Assembly: GCA_903813345.2 (NCBI GenBank)
Contig: CAIIXF020000006.1
Location: 15,382,348 to 15,446,347 of the forward strand
DNA from: Owenia fusiformis
Lineage: Eukaryota; Annelida; Polychaeta; Sabellida; Oweniidae
DNA: 64,000 bases
Direction of reading: 5' to 3'
Position numbers and translations under genes: made by a program. Positions 11,607-24,184 of this stretch are shown here, piece by piece (positions within the stretch are counted from its first letter, which is position 1; each line of letters opens with the position of its first letter). The notes beneath the pieces were generated by a model. It did not search any database. It was not told the DNA's origin and worked only from the letters and a program-made list of their open reading frames with translations.

Positions 11607-14600
11607 ATGGCTCAGATACAGCGGTTGCTATGGACGGATGAATACACCGATTTTGATGACAACATACTCATAGAGAGTCCATTTGTTCAGGTGAGACACA
11701 TAAGTTAAATGCGAGACACAACTTGTGTAACCAAGACACATTTAGTCGACAGGTCACATTGGTTGAAAAAGTGAAATTTATTTCTTCAGATATCATAAAG
11801 CATTGACAAATTATTTTAAGATTAAACAAGATATGACATGTCAGAAGAACAAGTGATATTGCGATTGAATACAGAACACTAACCTTGTATTCGCAAATGC
11901 AACTAACGCCTATCGGCTACCGGATTAAACTACTATTCTATGACCAACTCATTTAAATATGAATGGAATAGTGGCAGGCACTATTCGTTTTTAAATGAGT
12001 TACCCATAAAATAATAGGTTGATCCGGTGGCCGACAAGCGTTAGTTGCATTCGCGAATACAAGCTAAGTCTTATAAGCTTTCTCTGCAATTCTTTTAAAA
12101 CACCTTGACAAAGATGGGAAGATGTCGGCTAAAGATCTATGATAATCGAAGGTGTAACCGTATGTTTGGAATATTGATAAAACTCAATATTGCTAACTAA
12201 AATAAGTCCAACTGCGATGTAGTTTTGTTGAAAATAGACACATTTCAAATGGGGACAAATTGATTTTAATAAATTCGTAAAAAGACTTGCAAAATACGTC
12301 AATAAAGTTTTGAATAAAAAGCGAGCATAGTTAATTTTTAATTCTATTCTGCACATTCGATCTTGATTAGTATTTGTACCAAAAAAGCTTGGCTTAAAAT
12401 GTGTCAAATAAAGAAAAGCAAACACCGCCTATTTGTAAACAGCATACGTATCTCTAAAGATCTTTATATTTATTCATGTATTAATATGTTCATTAACATC
12501 TACTGAATAAAGAGTTTTACAGTTTTTGTAGATCAATGGATAAGTTAGTGATCAATCTTCTTCATGTCACAACTTTTACTTCAAAAGTACAATGATTTTT
12601 AAAGTATTTTTTATGTTCGAATTTCATAATCAAAATGGGATTGAAATCCGTCAACATGAAAATCATAGTTTTCAAATATATTCATGATTCAAGGCACTAC
12701 AGTCCATCTCACTGTTTTATTGCGTCAGTTAGTAGAACACCAAAAATAAGAAATCGGGAGACCATTGTGCAATAATATATGGAAAGTCATTTTATGAATG
12801 ACATTTGTATATTTCAGATTATTTAGTTTTTTGTGCAATAAAGTCTCAATGCCCTCTAACCTTTTTGAAAATACTATGGCAGAGAAGACGTTTAGCTGCC
12901 CTTCATCTATCTAATTCAGTATGTCACCCTCACGACCCTACTTTTAAACTTAGCTGTGTTTCAGGTGACTCCAAGTGGGAAAGGCTTGAAACAGCTGTAT
13001 GTCGGTCTCACCCAAGACGCAATCATCATGGCTGTCCATAATCTCAGTCGAGGTCAGGATACACACGAGCAGGTGACATGAATTCATTTATCGAGTCTAA
13101 AATAAAGATTACTGACATGATCAATGAATCTTAGATGCTAGATATATCAACAAAAACATAATTGAAATACATCATGGATGTATTTGAATGATTGATCCTT
13201 AGTCTTTAGTCCGATTCATTTGCCCAATTAAATTAGCCATTCAGTGATGTTTCAATTTCTAGATGTTCATCGATGGTAACACGACCGACCCTGAACTGGA
13301 CTTTATAGAACTGAACAAAATCATCCCTCTTGCGTGTGTGCGTATAAATATTGATAATGACCCGGGGAAGAGGATTGTCGTTGAGTTGTGCTCAGGGGAG
13401 CCTGTGTACCTTGAGCTCAGCGAGAAACACAACAGGGAACAAATCTGGGATGAATGGTATGACCAGATCGCAGCCCTTAATTCCCCGTACAGGTTTTGTT
13501 CCATTGATCTTGGTGAAGAACCACTTCGATTGTATAGACATACTGAGGCCCCTGATGGGTTTATCAGAGTGCGTTTCGGAAATGGAGACCATAGTAGCGG
13601 AGATGAGTCCTCGGCACCCGGAAGTAGAAGGAACTCACTTCCTGGCCTCAATGTGGGACTAGCCAGACGAAGTAGTTCTCATAACGGGTTGGGCACTCCA
13701 GATTCTCCCTTGCATTATAGCGGAGTCATATCGCCTCTCGCAACAGCATACTTGCAGGGTAGAAACTTCTTATCACCACACCGAAAGGATTCTAAAGAAA
13801 GCCAAAACTCCAATGTAAGTAGAGAAAGGAAAGTCAGTGTGATTCCAGAGGAAACTCAAAAATCTGAAAAGTCTGATGATACGCACTCATCATGTACAGT
13901 ATCAATCAGTGATATTGTACCAGCTAAAGATATTGACTCAATGTCTGTGTGTTCTGATATGATTAACGTCAATAATGTCGATAAGGCACGCATTGTTGAA
14001 TCAGACGACGCAAGTGACAATAAAGAGAAGACACGCTACCTTAATTCTGATACTGCCATTGCTGACAGTAAACGCAGTAGCCGACGAAGTGGAATCAGTC
14101 ATTTTATGATGATGTTTGGAAGATTAAACAGCTCAGATAAAAAGTTATCGGAACCACATAGCCATGTAAAAGATAAAAACAAAGAGAACGAAACAGCAGA
14201 AAAGAACAACGAAGAAGGGTCTGAAAAACAAGAATATCAATCTCCTAAACCAAAACGTAAGTTGTCCTTTTTGCGACGAATATCTTTTACAAATGGAAAG
14301 AGATCGAAGAAGGACAAACCAAAAGGTCCAGATTCACCAACAAATGTGAATTCTGAGTCGGCATCACCAGCCATCATAGAGCCGGTTATAAACAATGCCG
14401 CAGACAACCTCAGTTGTAACTCGGACAAAGACAGTGGTTACCAACAGAGTGAGTACCTTGGGGCAGAAGGGAGACCATCTCCTGTTGATCCATTTGGATT
14501 TGGCCACGTGCTAGAAGCCGGACGACTAGACATAACAAATATGCAGTACAATCCTCCGATATCAACTCATGAACATAACCGATCTGAAGGTCCAGGAGTT

Positions 14601-17600
14601 CTTGAGGGCGCGAATGGGGTTCCACACCGGAGAATTATCCACGTTGACAGTTTGGATGATTTTGAATCTATACCTGAACCAGATTCTAATTTTATTGATA
14701 TTCCAATTGAAGTTGCAGAGGATCTAATTAATGAACGCCAGCAAATCTTAATGTCTAGATCACCTTCTCCTCATCGAGATAGGAAATCATCAATGGAATC
14801 CACTGAGCATGTTTCATTTGAAAATATGAATACAACACCACGTTTAGAGTGGATGAACCGCCAGCGTTCTTCAAGCATTGATATGTTACCTGAGCGCCCA
14901 AGGTCTCGACCAACGAGTCCTTTGGTAGGCCGACGAATCTCTCACGAAATGAACCAGAATGCCAATCCTAGATTTAAAGTACTTCAAAGAATGAATAAGA
15001 TGTATAGCTCAATGGAAGACATTGCACGCATGAATAACTTGAGGTAATGCTTCAGTCACATTTGATCTACAACAACCATACGGCGGTCGTAGCTTCCCAA
15101 AATTGAGAGAAATATGCATAAAATATAGGTACACTGTATAAGCAGTACGATGAAGATTTTCTATGTCGATTTTGTGAAGCTAATGCCGCCATACGGCTGC
15201 TACAGAGCAAATGTGTCTGAAACTTAATTTATAAATTAGGGCCCAAGCCTTTCTGGCTTGGAGACAGGCAGTCACCATTAGATGTTTTACGTATTAAGTA
15301 GGTATTTAGTCCTATTTTTCCTGATGTCACAGCAGTATGCTAACACATTAAAAGGTCAACTATTATTTTTGAAATAGGGTATGTTATGTTTTAACGTCAT
15401 TGTCATTCATGAATTCATTGTCATATTTGCTGCCCTGTTCTACAGACAAGTGGTACACGATGCACAAGTCACCAAAGGGAGTTTGGATGCGATAGATAGG
15501 AACGAATGGTCACTCGTGAAGTCAGACGTGGACAGATGGGTAGCAATACATGCCAAATCTCCTAAGATCGTCAGAAAGAGATCGAAGGTAAACATTTTCA
15601 TTTTCGCGATTTCAATAACTACAGTATTGAAGGCGTTTATAATTATGAAATTGAGAAAATAGCATAAATGATGCATGCATTTCTTGTAGAGTATGGCACG
15701 TAAACTCGGTATGGTCGGGTCATCATTAGTTGACGAGCAGTCCTCGCAGTGTTCTTCAACAGCAAGTCTGACAGTGAGTAACATTGTGAAAACAACATCA
15801 ACATTTTAACTGAAATACAATTCACAAAATCGTTCCGAAATGCGATATTTATGTTGATGATAACTTTGTAATAAGTAATAAGTACATCTAACACTTGATT
15901 CGCAACAATATGATTACAGGATGTATCTGCCATGGAAGAAGACAATACTAAGGATGAGATATTCGTCGCATATGAAACTATTGCTCCTGATACATCTTAT
16001 GCTGGCGTTGTTGACCAAGTACAAATGAACGCAGGCAATGTGACGCAAACGCAACAAACTATTGGGACTGAGGAAAAGCATCATTTGTCTGCTAACTCAG
16101 TTGATATCATAGTTACTGGATGTGATACTCATGAACTTGATATGCTTGTTAAACAGAACGAAGATCCCAATTCTAATACCAATGCTGCAAAGTGCAGTGC
16201 AATTCACAAAAGTGGACCAAAACTCTCTTTAATTGAGAAAATAAAACGGAAAAGGAAGCAAAAGAAATTGAAGTCATTGTCGACTAATGACTTATCAGTG
16301 ACCGCACCCAAATCGCCTCAACATACGAATGCGTCTATAGAAAGTGCACAGTATCATAATAATTCTTTTGAACATAAAGGTGGAATCAGCCTACAAAAGA
16401 ATTGGTCAATAAATGTAACCAACACCAAAGTAAATGACTCAGCAGATCACGATAAAGAAGGACCAGTCAAGAAAAGGTTGAGCCAAATTATCAATAGGCC
16501 TAGATCGAAATCTAAAAGTAAGAAAGAAGCCAACGAATCGAAAGTCCATAAAAAATCCATAACAAAGTCAAACAATTCTGTTGAAGATCAGATGAAAAAT
16601 GGGAACAACAATGAATCCGATGATGACATTGATAAAGAGGTCCGTAAATATAAAACGTCACTGACTGGTTCGATACCAAGTACGTAGTTGATATTCAATT
16701 CGTATTTGTTATTCTTTAGTTCGATTTGAGCAGTGAAATCTCTTAGTTAGGCATTTGTTGTCGTTCTTCTTACTTTCTTTGTAAATCTTACAAGACAGAT
16801 TTGAACTGTTTTAGTCGTCGAACATCGGCCCCATATCTCCGATCATATTTCTTCACAGACCTAAATGCTGATTAGTATATGGTCGTTTTCCTTCTTAGTC
16901 AACTGTTAACAATATTTTGAATTTTTAGCTCTATTTATTTTTTCCTTAAAGTATGAGAAAACAAAGACAAGTTTTAAATTTTGAACACCAAGAGCCAACA
17001 ACTATTTATTATATTCTTCTTGATAAGCTAAGCATATAACATTGATATTTGTTATTTCAAGATATAACTACAGGGTCTCACTCCCCTAAAACACAAAGAT
17101 CACCTCGGCTGTTAAAGCATAAACTTTCAAAAGCAACAAGGAAGATAAGCGTAATGGACGCCTTGATGAAAGGAGTTCACCGTACATCTGGACATGATGA
17201 TGCATCACCGTTCTATGATGCCAATTATGCTATCCCATATGCCTACGATCCGGTTGTGTTTGAAAAGTGTAAGGCATTGCAGAACAATTCCAGGTAGATA
17301 AGATTCTAGCGCCATGTCTATATTTTATTTCGATTTTTGAATTGATGCTATCTGTATCAAAGTAAATTCCCTGGCGACAGACTAGATTCCAAGTAAAGCT
17401 TCTCCTTCAATTAATGTACTCCTCTTTTCAATCTTAGTTGGGCCCAAGTTCAAACAAACGGGGAACCGCACGTTTCATATCCATTCATAAATTAGCACCC
17501 TTATATTCTTACTTAATCATATATTATTCACTCAGTCAACTACATATACCTTTCATTAATTTTGAAAATTGATACAGGAGGAAATCAACCATGCATCATA

Positions 17601-17815
17601 TCCCTGCTGGCAACGATGGTGGTACAACACAACCAGTGGGAATATATGAAGAATACATCGCCATTGACACTCCAGTTGGAGATAAAGCAAGTGCTGTGGC
17701 CCCTGATAGACCACCACATTTCCTTGGTCTCCAACCAGAGAACACAACCAGAAATTACGTCATTAAGAAAGTCCTAGCCAGGGGTATAGAGACGGATAGT
17801 AGTGATTCTGAATAA
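11607..17815 (+). CDS. GARIN/FAM71-like (Golgi-associated RAB2 interactor family) protein, eight exons
   Basis: Eight exons join in matching phase: 11607-11690, 12965-13072, 13263-15043, 15446-15587, 15690-15773, 15920-16679, 17062-17293 and 17578-17815, about 1142 residues. The first three exons form the family's conserved N-terminal domain: ILIESPFVQ|VTPSGKGLKQLYVG, then DAIIMAVHNLSR, then LDFIELNKIIPLACVRINID and a SGEPVYLELSE strand. This follows the GARIN/FAM71 order of MFESNFVQV, ITLxx, LxLLPLKFVxIxIHD and GRSFYLQL. Vertebrate GARINs are mostly testis-expressed RAB2-binding Golgi proteins needed for acrosome formation. Beyond residue about 190 the protein is long, Ser/Lys-rich and probably disordered. 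It includes repeated basic clusters (SKSKKE, KRKRKQKK) and an acidic-serine C-terminus ending SDSE. It is roughly twice the usual family length. AATAAA overlaps the stop (17811-17816), with another at 18051. Family assignment rests on the N-terminal domain only. Confidence 0.8.
11884..12063. mobile_element. MITE in intron 1 of the GARIN-like gene
   Basis: Terminal inverted repeats CTTGTATTCGCAAATGCAAC and its near-complement (one mismatch over 25 bp, ending at 12063) enclose 180 bp with further internal complementarity (CGGCTACCGGATTAAAC against GATCCGGTGGCCG). Flanks read CTAAC on the left and CTAAG on the right, hinting at a 3-4 bp target duplication. Confidence 0.6.
15057..15215. mobile_element. 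Short TIR element in intron 3 of the GARIN-like gene
   Basis: CACATTTG at the left end and CAAATGTG at the right end, with CCATACGGCGG against CCGCCATACGG inside, give an imperfect hairpin of about 160 bp starting just 14 bp after the exon 3 donor. It is non-coding. Confidence 0.5.
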
Positions 17816-18198
17816 AACACTCCATGTGCAATTCCAGTAGTAATCCAAGATAGGAAGAAACAGAACACTAGGGAATGAAAGTACACCTACTTTGCTCGGT
17901 GACAATTGCGGTGGTGAAGTCCTGAACATTGTATTTTGTCATCAAATAATACTCTTTTGACAAATAATTTCTTGAATTAAGAATTCTTATTAGTTTGATG
18001 CCGATATTTGTTGCCTTTTTTATTCTAGACTTATTAAACTATTTTCTTAAAATAAAATGTTTATATATACTTTTAGTTTTAAGAAATCATTTATTTTTTG
18101 GATGTGATAAAAAAGGTTTAGAATACAGTATATGATCAATAGTAATGTACAATTATTTGCAGATGATTTAAGGGTAGCCAATGTAGCGAGAGAACATG

Positions 18199-21100
18199 TC
18201 ATTGTGTTTTACATTCCAGATTTGTTAATGTTGTTTCTCTTGCAGTCGATGGCCTATTTGTTATTGAGGACCATGATCTGTTTGTCTGTTGTATTTCTGG
18301 GGCTTTTGCTTTTAAATAAGAGACGATATATTTTGGCATATCCACGGCAGTGTCAAATATCCTACCACGGGAGTTACTTGGGATTGATGGTCTACTACGG
18401 CAGACAATCGGGCTCACTCTTGGTTTTCTTTGTTGTTTCGTAATTGTTTGTTTACTTTGGTCAGCCTTAATAGTATTGTGATCACCTTGTTTGCAAGGAG
18501 CCTCGTAGATGGCACTTTGCCCTTTGCAGTCTACAGAGAGCGATCTGGGAGAATCACGAATGAGAACACTTTGTCCTTTGCTAAGGAAGATTGTTTGATT
18601 CTGCTGCTCCCTATGGCGTTGTCGTGGATACTGGTTCTTGATGCGTCGAAAGGGTATTTAAAGAAAAATCATTGATTAGACTTCAAAACAAATTCATTCA
18701 AGGGTTGCTTTGTTCGATGTTATCATTCCATGACTTTAATCATATATTAGCAAAAGAATAGAAATTAACTGATTCAGAGATCGATTCTTACCTGTTTCTT
18801 CTCGTTAAACTTCTCAGGTATAACAGTCACCTTGGCAACTTTGGTGCTTGGTTCAATACACGCCCCAGAGCGAACATCAACGCACTTTACGCGTGCCTTG
18901 GTGACGCACGGTGTCAGATGCGGAGCGGGTATATGGGCAAGATCTTGTTTTATCTTGGTTTTTGTAACAGTGTTCCTGTAACATAGGTCATTGTTGATAA
19001 TATATCTTCATATATGGTTTAAAAAATAATGATTAGAAACTGATATGGATATGAAATATCGGGAGATTAAGGTACCGCGTTGTATGAATTAATCTAGGTT
19101 AACGGATTATTCTTATTCTTGTATCAAGATAATCGTGGTGAGAGAACAATGTCTAAAAGAAAGTCTAAATGATGAGGTAACTATTAAACGTTTCATACAC
19201 CCTGAAGTTATTTTGCATTTACATACATGTAGCCTTATATACGACTTGAGGAAATATATCAAACCCTATTCCCACCTTAAAAGAAACGCACCTATATTGA
19301 TCGATGTGCATATCGCTGCGGCGATGGTGTGTGAACTTGAACGGGGTACCTCTTGAGTGACCTTGTTTTGTGATGGAAGGTCTGTCATTTTTATATTGTG
19401 TGGAGTTTTTAGATTGCTCTGAAGAAGGCCTACCAGGCATCTGCCTTGGTGGATGTGCATGTTTTGTTCTCGTTTCTGACGACTTTGGTCTATTGGTCTC
19501 AGCGCCCCCTTTATGTTGATCCGTGATTTCTTAACGAACGAGCAATATTTTAAAAAGCATTGTTTGTATACGAAAGTTCAAATACGAATCATATACACGA
19601 ATCATCAAAATTGATTAAAAACCTTATTTTATGACATGCAATCTTACTGTTAAAATATTTCCAAGTGTCGGATGAGCGCCTGTGTCTCCGGTGGCGAAGG
19701 ACTTTCGCTTGATGCTCAGATTTAACCATGTTAATGACATCTGAGCTGACCTCTTGATGAGGTATATCACACGTTGTCCAGCATTGTAGCTCCTATAAGG
19801 GACCATGTTAATATCTTGATGTAAATGTAATAAGTCATTTTTCATTTTTTTCAAATTAAGTATCTTTGCCTTTCAAAAATCATTGTAATATAGCTATATG
19901 TATAGTGGGCTTACCACTCGATGATGATGCTATCTTAAAAACGTCGTCCATTCAGGTGGTTCCGGAATAACATGTATTTGTTATTCCGTATTTGTTATCT
20001 TTTGATATGAATTTTGAAATATATAATTTGTACGATTTTTTCTTTGAATTATTTTTAGAACTCATCTACTATGATCGAGGTGATAATATGCATATTCAAA
20101 GGCTAATAGTTGTATTTCTCATCTTTGACAACCCTAAATTTCTTTTATTTCAAAATGTTATGTAATATATAACAGACTGACATAAACCTTCATATACAGC
20201 AGAGACATTAGCATGCTTCTGTTTACAATTCATTGAAGTTTGGAAAGTGAATAAGATAGTAGTTAATTTGGACTTTGACGTATTGCTTACTTGAAGAGGA
20301 TCTTTTCAACCTTTGATATTTTCAGAAAAGAAGGTCTAGGTCTTTCGGTTGTGTATGTTACACGTCGTCATTATGAATTTCATATTTTATGGTTTAGGGT
20401 GAGAATTACAACTATTGGTCCTACGCACATGTAAAGTAAATCGATACCATGGTACCTGGCTTGACTAAGCACTCTGAAAGTTAGGCTGGTACTTACAGAA
20501 TCCGATTCCTTGTTTGAAGGCATTTTCAGTAATTTATAAAGGTCTACCACCAGCTTCAAAGCTTTACTTGAACGTGGCTTTTTGTCAGTTGCATCGACCA
20601 TTTCATTTTTTGGAATCTCACAGCCTTTTTCACCTGCGTGTTCCGAATCAATTGTAGCACCAACATAATCGTTAGGAGGATCTCCAGTCTTTTGACCACA
20701 GTTGGTGTTAGTTAAAAAATGGTCATCGTGGTAAATCAAGTAATCATCTTCATCTGTACATTCAACAAGAGTTTTAACAGCTTTTTCCTCGAAAGGTGTC
20801 TTGTATAAACACGTAAGACTATATGGGTTTATCTTGTAGAACAAATCTCTCAAATTATCACTATATTGACATGATGCCTTGATCATTTTTGCAGGCTTTA
20901 CCGGTGGAGCTGGAGTCGTTTGATGCTTCTGTTCTTCATGTTTGTCTGACTTATCACTGCTCTGATCTCCATTCCTATAAATGTTAAGTATACAGTACCT
21001 TACCGTCAATTGCATAAAACTTGACCAAACAAAACCAACCTATCATTATAACTCTTCCTCGATGATTTTTTTTATCTTCCTACTCTTTTTTAATTATTTT

Positions 21101-21714
21101 CAATTTTAAAGGCTTCAACGTTTCAATCACAACTTACGATCTGCTCACGATATTTTGATTTTGAAATTGATGTCCGTGTAATGTTTGCCGTTTTACAGTC
21201 AAGCAAGCCATTGTCTTTACAATAAAACCTCTTTCCACAAATGTTTCGTCACTCAATCCTCGTTTGTTGAAAATGAGGTTACCATGTGAGATCCTATTAT
21301 ATTAGAAATTCCAAGAAACTTACTGTTTGATTTCAACTGAAACACCATGTTTATGTGGATTTTTGCTGGTAACTTAGGATTCATAGATCCCATTGTGACG
21401 TTTGTCTATTTGTTACTTCTTACTGATCCATATCATTTGGGCATCTAGTAAAATATCTTTGACATATCATGTTACCAAGCGTATTACTTGGTTTCAATCA
21501 TCAAATTAAAGTAGATGTATGATATAATATAAAACAAATACTTCATTCTACTTTCGGCGAACACCTGGGGCACCTTCACAAGATGATATTCCACTAGCCC
21601 TTCAGGAATACCATTGTGAAAGATGCACAAGTAGCCCATCTGTCTCATTAGAATGTATAGAATTGTTTCGATGGAAAATTGATATTCTCTCTTCCTGATT
21701 GATAATGTTGCCAT
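18199..21714 (-). CDS. Unrecognised multi-exon gene, basic low-complexity C-terminus
   Basis: Seven exons join in consistent phase on the minus strand: 21714-21542, 21293-21138, 20974-20497, 19792-19648, 19508-19292, 18975-18792 and 18636-18199, about 596 residues. Most junctions have strong signals (donors GTAAGT after 21138 and 20497, GTAAGA after 19648 and 18792, GTGCGT after 19292; acceptors ending TAG or CAG). The first donor (GTATTT) and last acceptor are weaker, so those ends are less sure. The first 110 residues look folded, with YQFSIETILYILMRQMGYLC then a GLSDETFVERGFIVKTMACL segment. Residues about 140-260 are acidic-neutral, and the last 330 are rich in Arg, Ser, Gln and Lys. No family was recognised, no membrane segment is convincing, and no function is proposed. 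The gene converges on the GARIN-like gene; its likely AATAAA (read on minus at 18019-18024) makes the two 3' UTRs overlap. Confidence 0.6.
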
Positions 21715-23013
21715 CGTCTCAACTAATAGTTAAAGGATATATATAAAGTAGTGATAAAATCAATTGCACCTCCAAAAAGACCCTTGATACCCAAGGTCAA
21801 ACCTAACTATTTCCCATACCGTCCTGAAATACGATGCTAGTTCTTTCATAAACTGACCAGTAGAGATGGCCACTCAAAAATGTAATTAGCAGATATCATA
21901 CTTAAGAAACTTAGGGTAAAGTGTACATGGAGCTTATTGATGCGTTATATTTTCAAGATATTGCAGAGATTGAATCTTTTCAATAAAATAATGTTATCGT
22001 AGATTCTATATCCTATATTGGCAATGTTAGAGTGGGTGTTACATCCATTTTGAAATCTTGAATTCAAAATGGCAGCCCATTTTGTTTCTTCATATCACTT
22101 TTAAAGTTATCAAATGTGAGTGACAATAAGGGACATCATGAGCCAAGCGGCTGTTTAAGCAATAAGAATTGAGAAAATTATTAGGGTCGTTCAAAAAGTT
22201 CTTGACAAATATCTCCTAGAACCAACTATATTAGTAGGTAGATCGCACAACCTTATATCCTTACACTGTCAAGGTTTCATAATATATAAGAGATCTTATA
22301 TAAGTACTATTTTACAAATAATGTATCTCATGAAGTAAAGGTCCTGACTCAAATAAGCATGGAGGAAGTATAAAACTGTATCTGTATCTTTGTAGAATAA
22401 AAAAAACATACCTTCTCTTGAGGAGATTCGGTGCAAAACCTTTTGAAAGACCCTTATATTCGGATATATCACCCATCACTCATTGAAACATAAAAATCGT
22501 TTGGAAAATATTTTTGATTTTAATGAGTATAAAGAACATATTATAAGCATAAATTATGACATGACCTAGCTAGAAAGGCTACAAACCTAGCCCTTAAAAC
22601 AACATTGTCCAAGTTCACGTTATCTAATATAGTTCACGTTATCATAGTAGGTTTAGATTTGATGAAATATTATAATATATAATTGTAAATGCCATGCCAT
22701 AACTTCAACAATTAACAACTACTTCGATTCGTTTTCACAAGTCGTTAACATTGGTAAATATTTATAACTGATAAGTTGTTATTTGGGAATCTTTCCAACA
22801 TATTCGCAGCTACTATTTGCATATTTTGTATCCATGTGTGTTCGCTGGTGTGTTGAATCCCAAATTGAAATTTCAAATGACCAATGTCTTTATATGCCTT
22901 TTTGAATGTGAAACACACACCTTCTCAAATTATGTCTGATTGATCTCTAATTAATTATTTAAAAACTGAAGTGATATACAATTTGATTTTTGACACCATT
23001 GATCCACTGCGTC
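21715..23013. other. Intergenic gap between the unrecognised gene and the sHSP gene
   Basis: No exon-like segment, strong inverted repeat or clear promoter element was seen. The stretch is AT-rich with many stops in all frames. It holds the putative promoter of the minus-strand gene beginning at 21714 and the 3' flank of the heat shock gene. Confidence 0.35.
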
Positions 23014-23913
23014 TTATGGGGACAAGGGAAACTTCCTCACAGAGATGTTGATTTTCTGGGTGGGGGTAGTGGGCGAAGGAGAAGGAGTAGCGTATGTCGT
23101 CAGCGGAGCCTCAACTGTTAGCTTGCCGTCATCATCCAAGAACGCATTAATTGTGAATGGATCGACGCTCTCTGGCATATCATACTCCTTGTTAAATGTC
23201 CTTTGCATGGTTCTATTAGCGGATTTCTCCTCTTTGGATGCGCTGACGAGAAGCTTCGTGTCAACAGTTTTAACAGTGACGTCTTCTGGATTAAAATCTT
23301 TACCAACGTCCACAACGATACGCAGTTTCCTTATGCCATCTGCGTCAACGTAGACCGGGCCCCCAGTTGGAAGACGCTTAGTTGGAGTCGAGATTTGGAG
23401 TTTAGCGTAACCAGGAGCAGGGAGTGGTGCTTGGATGATTAGGACCCCATCATTAGTCAATACTGAACTTAAATCGGTTGCCTCTACGTTAGATGGGATA
23501 TCAACCTGTCTGGAAAATTGTTTGATCGTTTGGCTGCCTTCAACGGTCTCTTCATGCTTGGCCGTAACCATTAGTTTCTTATCTTGTGTACGGACGTTTA
23601 TTTCTTCAGGTTTAAAACCAGCCACATCAAATCTGACCTTGAATTGTGGATTCCCTTCTTTATCATCAACAAAGACGGATTGCTGATTTTTCTTTTCAGT
23701 TAGATCAATAAGGTTCTCCTTACTGCCTCGCATAGCCTCGTATGGTTTCAATTTGAAGAAACTTTGACGCATACGATCGATTTCCCCCTCCCACTCCTGT
23801 CGTCTGCGCTCCATTTCTGCTTCCATATCGCCCCAAAGGTTCTTTTGGCGTTCGGCAAACGTGAGGTCTGTCTTGTGTATGGGGATCGTCAACTCCGTCC
23901 TGTACCTCGCCAT
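23014..23913 (-). CDS. Small heat shock protein with two alpha-crystallin domains
   Basis: A single intronless coding exon of 299 residues. Residues 1-75 are a charged N-terminus with a helical stretch rich in Glu/Arg (ERQKNLWGDMEAEMERRR). The first alpha-crystallin domain spans about 84-170 (FKVRFDVAGFKPEEINVRTQ, DKKLMVTAKHEE, then SRQVDIPSNV and GVLIIQAPLP). The second spans about 195-280 (LRIVVDVGKDFNPEDVTVKT, TKLLVSASKEE, KEYDMPESVDP, GKLTVEAPL). The G-x-L/I hallmark near each domain end appears as GVLII and GKLTV. Family role: ATP-independent holdase chaperone binding unfolding proteins as oligomers. Most animal sHSPs have one domain; tandem domains are known from flatworms and some other invertebrates. 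A splice acceptor 27 bp upstream of the ATG (TTTTCAG at 23941) suggests a 5' UTR intron. A heat shock element lies further upstream. Confidence 0.92.
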   Translation of the reverse strand: MARYRTELTIPIHKTDLTFAERQKNLWGDMEAEMERRRQEWEGEIDRMRQSFFKLKPYEAMRGSKENLIDLTEKKNQQSVFVDDKEGNPQFKVRFDVAGFKPEEINVRTQDKKLMVTAKHEETVEGSQTIKQFSRQVDIPSNVEATDLSSVLTNDGVLIIQAPLPAPGYAKLQISTPTKRLPTGGPVYVDADGIRKLRIVVDVGKDFNPEDVTVKTVDTKLLVSASKEEKSANRTMQRTFNKEYDMPESVDPFTINAFLDDDGKLTVEAPLTTYATPSPSPTTPTQKINISVRKFPLSP

Positions 23914-24171
23914 TATGATGTATTATTGCTTAGTTACTACCTGAAAATAGAAGTTGAGCGTATTTTAATAAGCTGGTACGCAAGAGATCTGATAATCCTC
24001 TTAAATTATGGATTTGGTTACTGATTACTGAAGTACTTTTCATACTTTTTTACAATATGAGCTGATGGCGGAGATCGCATTCTATATATCTACCTCGAAA
24101 GGTATTTAGTTACTGCTATATTTAACTAAGTAGATTCATCAAAGGAAGTATGATTTAAAAATCCAAAAAAA

Positions 24172-24184
24172 GAATTTTCCAGAA
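24172..24184. promoter_or_regulatory. Heat shock element (HSF binding site)
   Basis: GAATTTTCCAGAA contains three perfect alternating nGAAn units (GAA-TTC-GAA) at the required 5 bp spacing, 259 bp upstream of the sHSP start codon. HSF trimers bind this pattern in all animals. If the first noncoding exon lies near 24229-24325 (possible donor GTAAAC at 24228 read on minus), the site would fall within the 5' intron rather than the core promoter. Confidence 0.6.

Noticed and set aside
13259-13651. Minus-strand open frame of 130 codons
   Set aside because: Antisense shadow of the GARIN-like exon 3, with no splice or family support.
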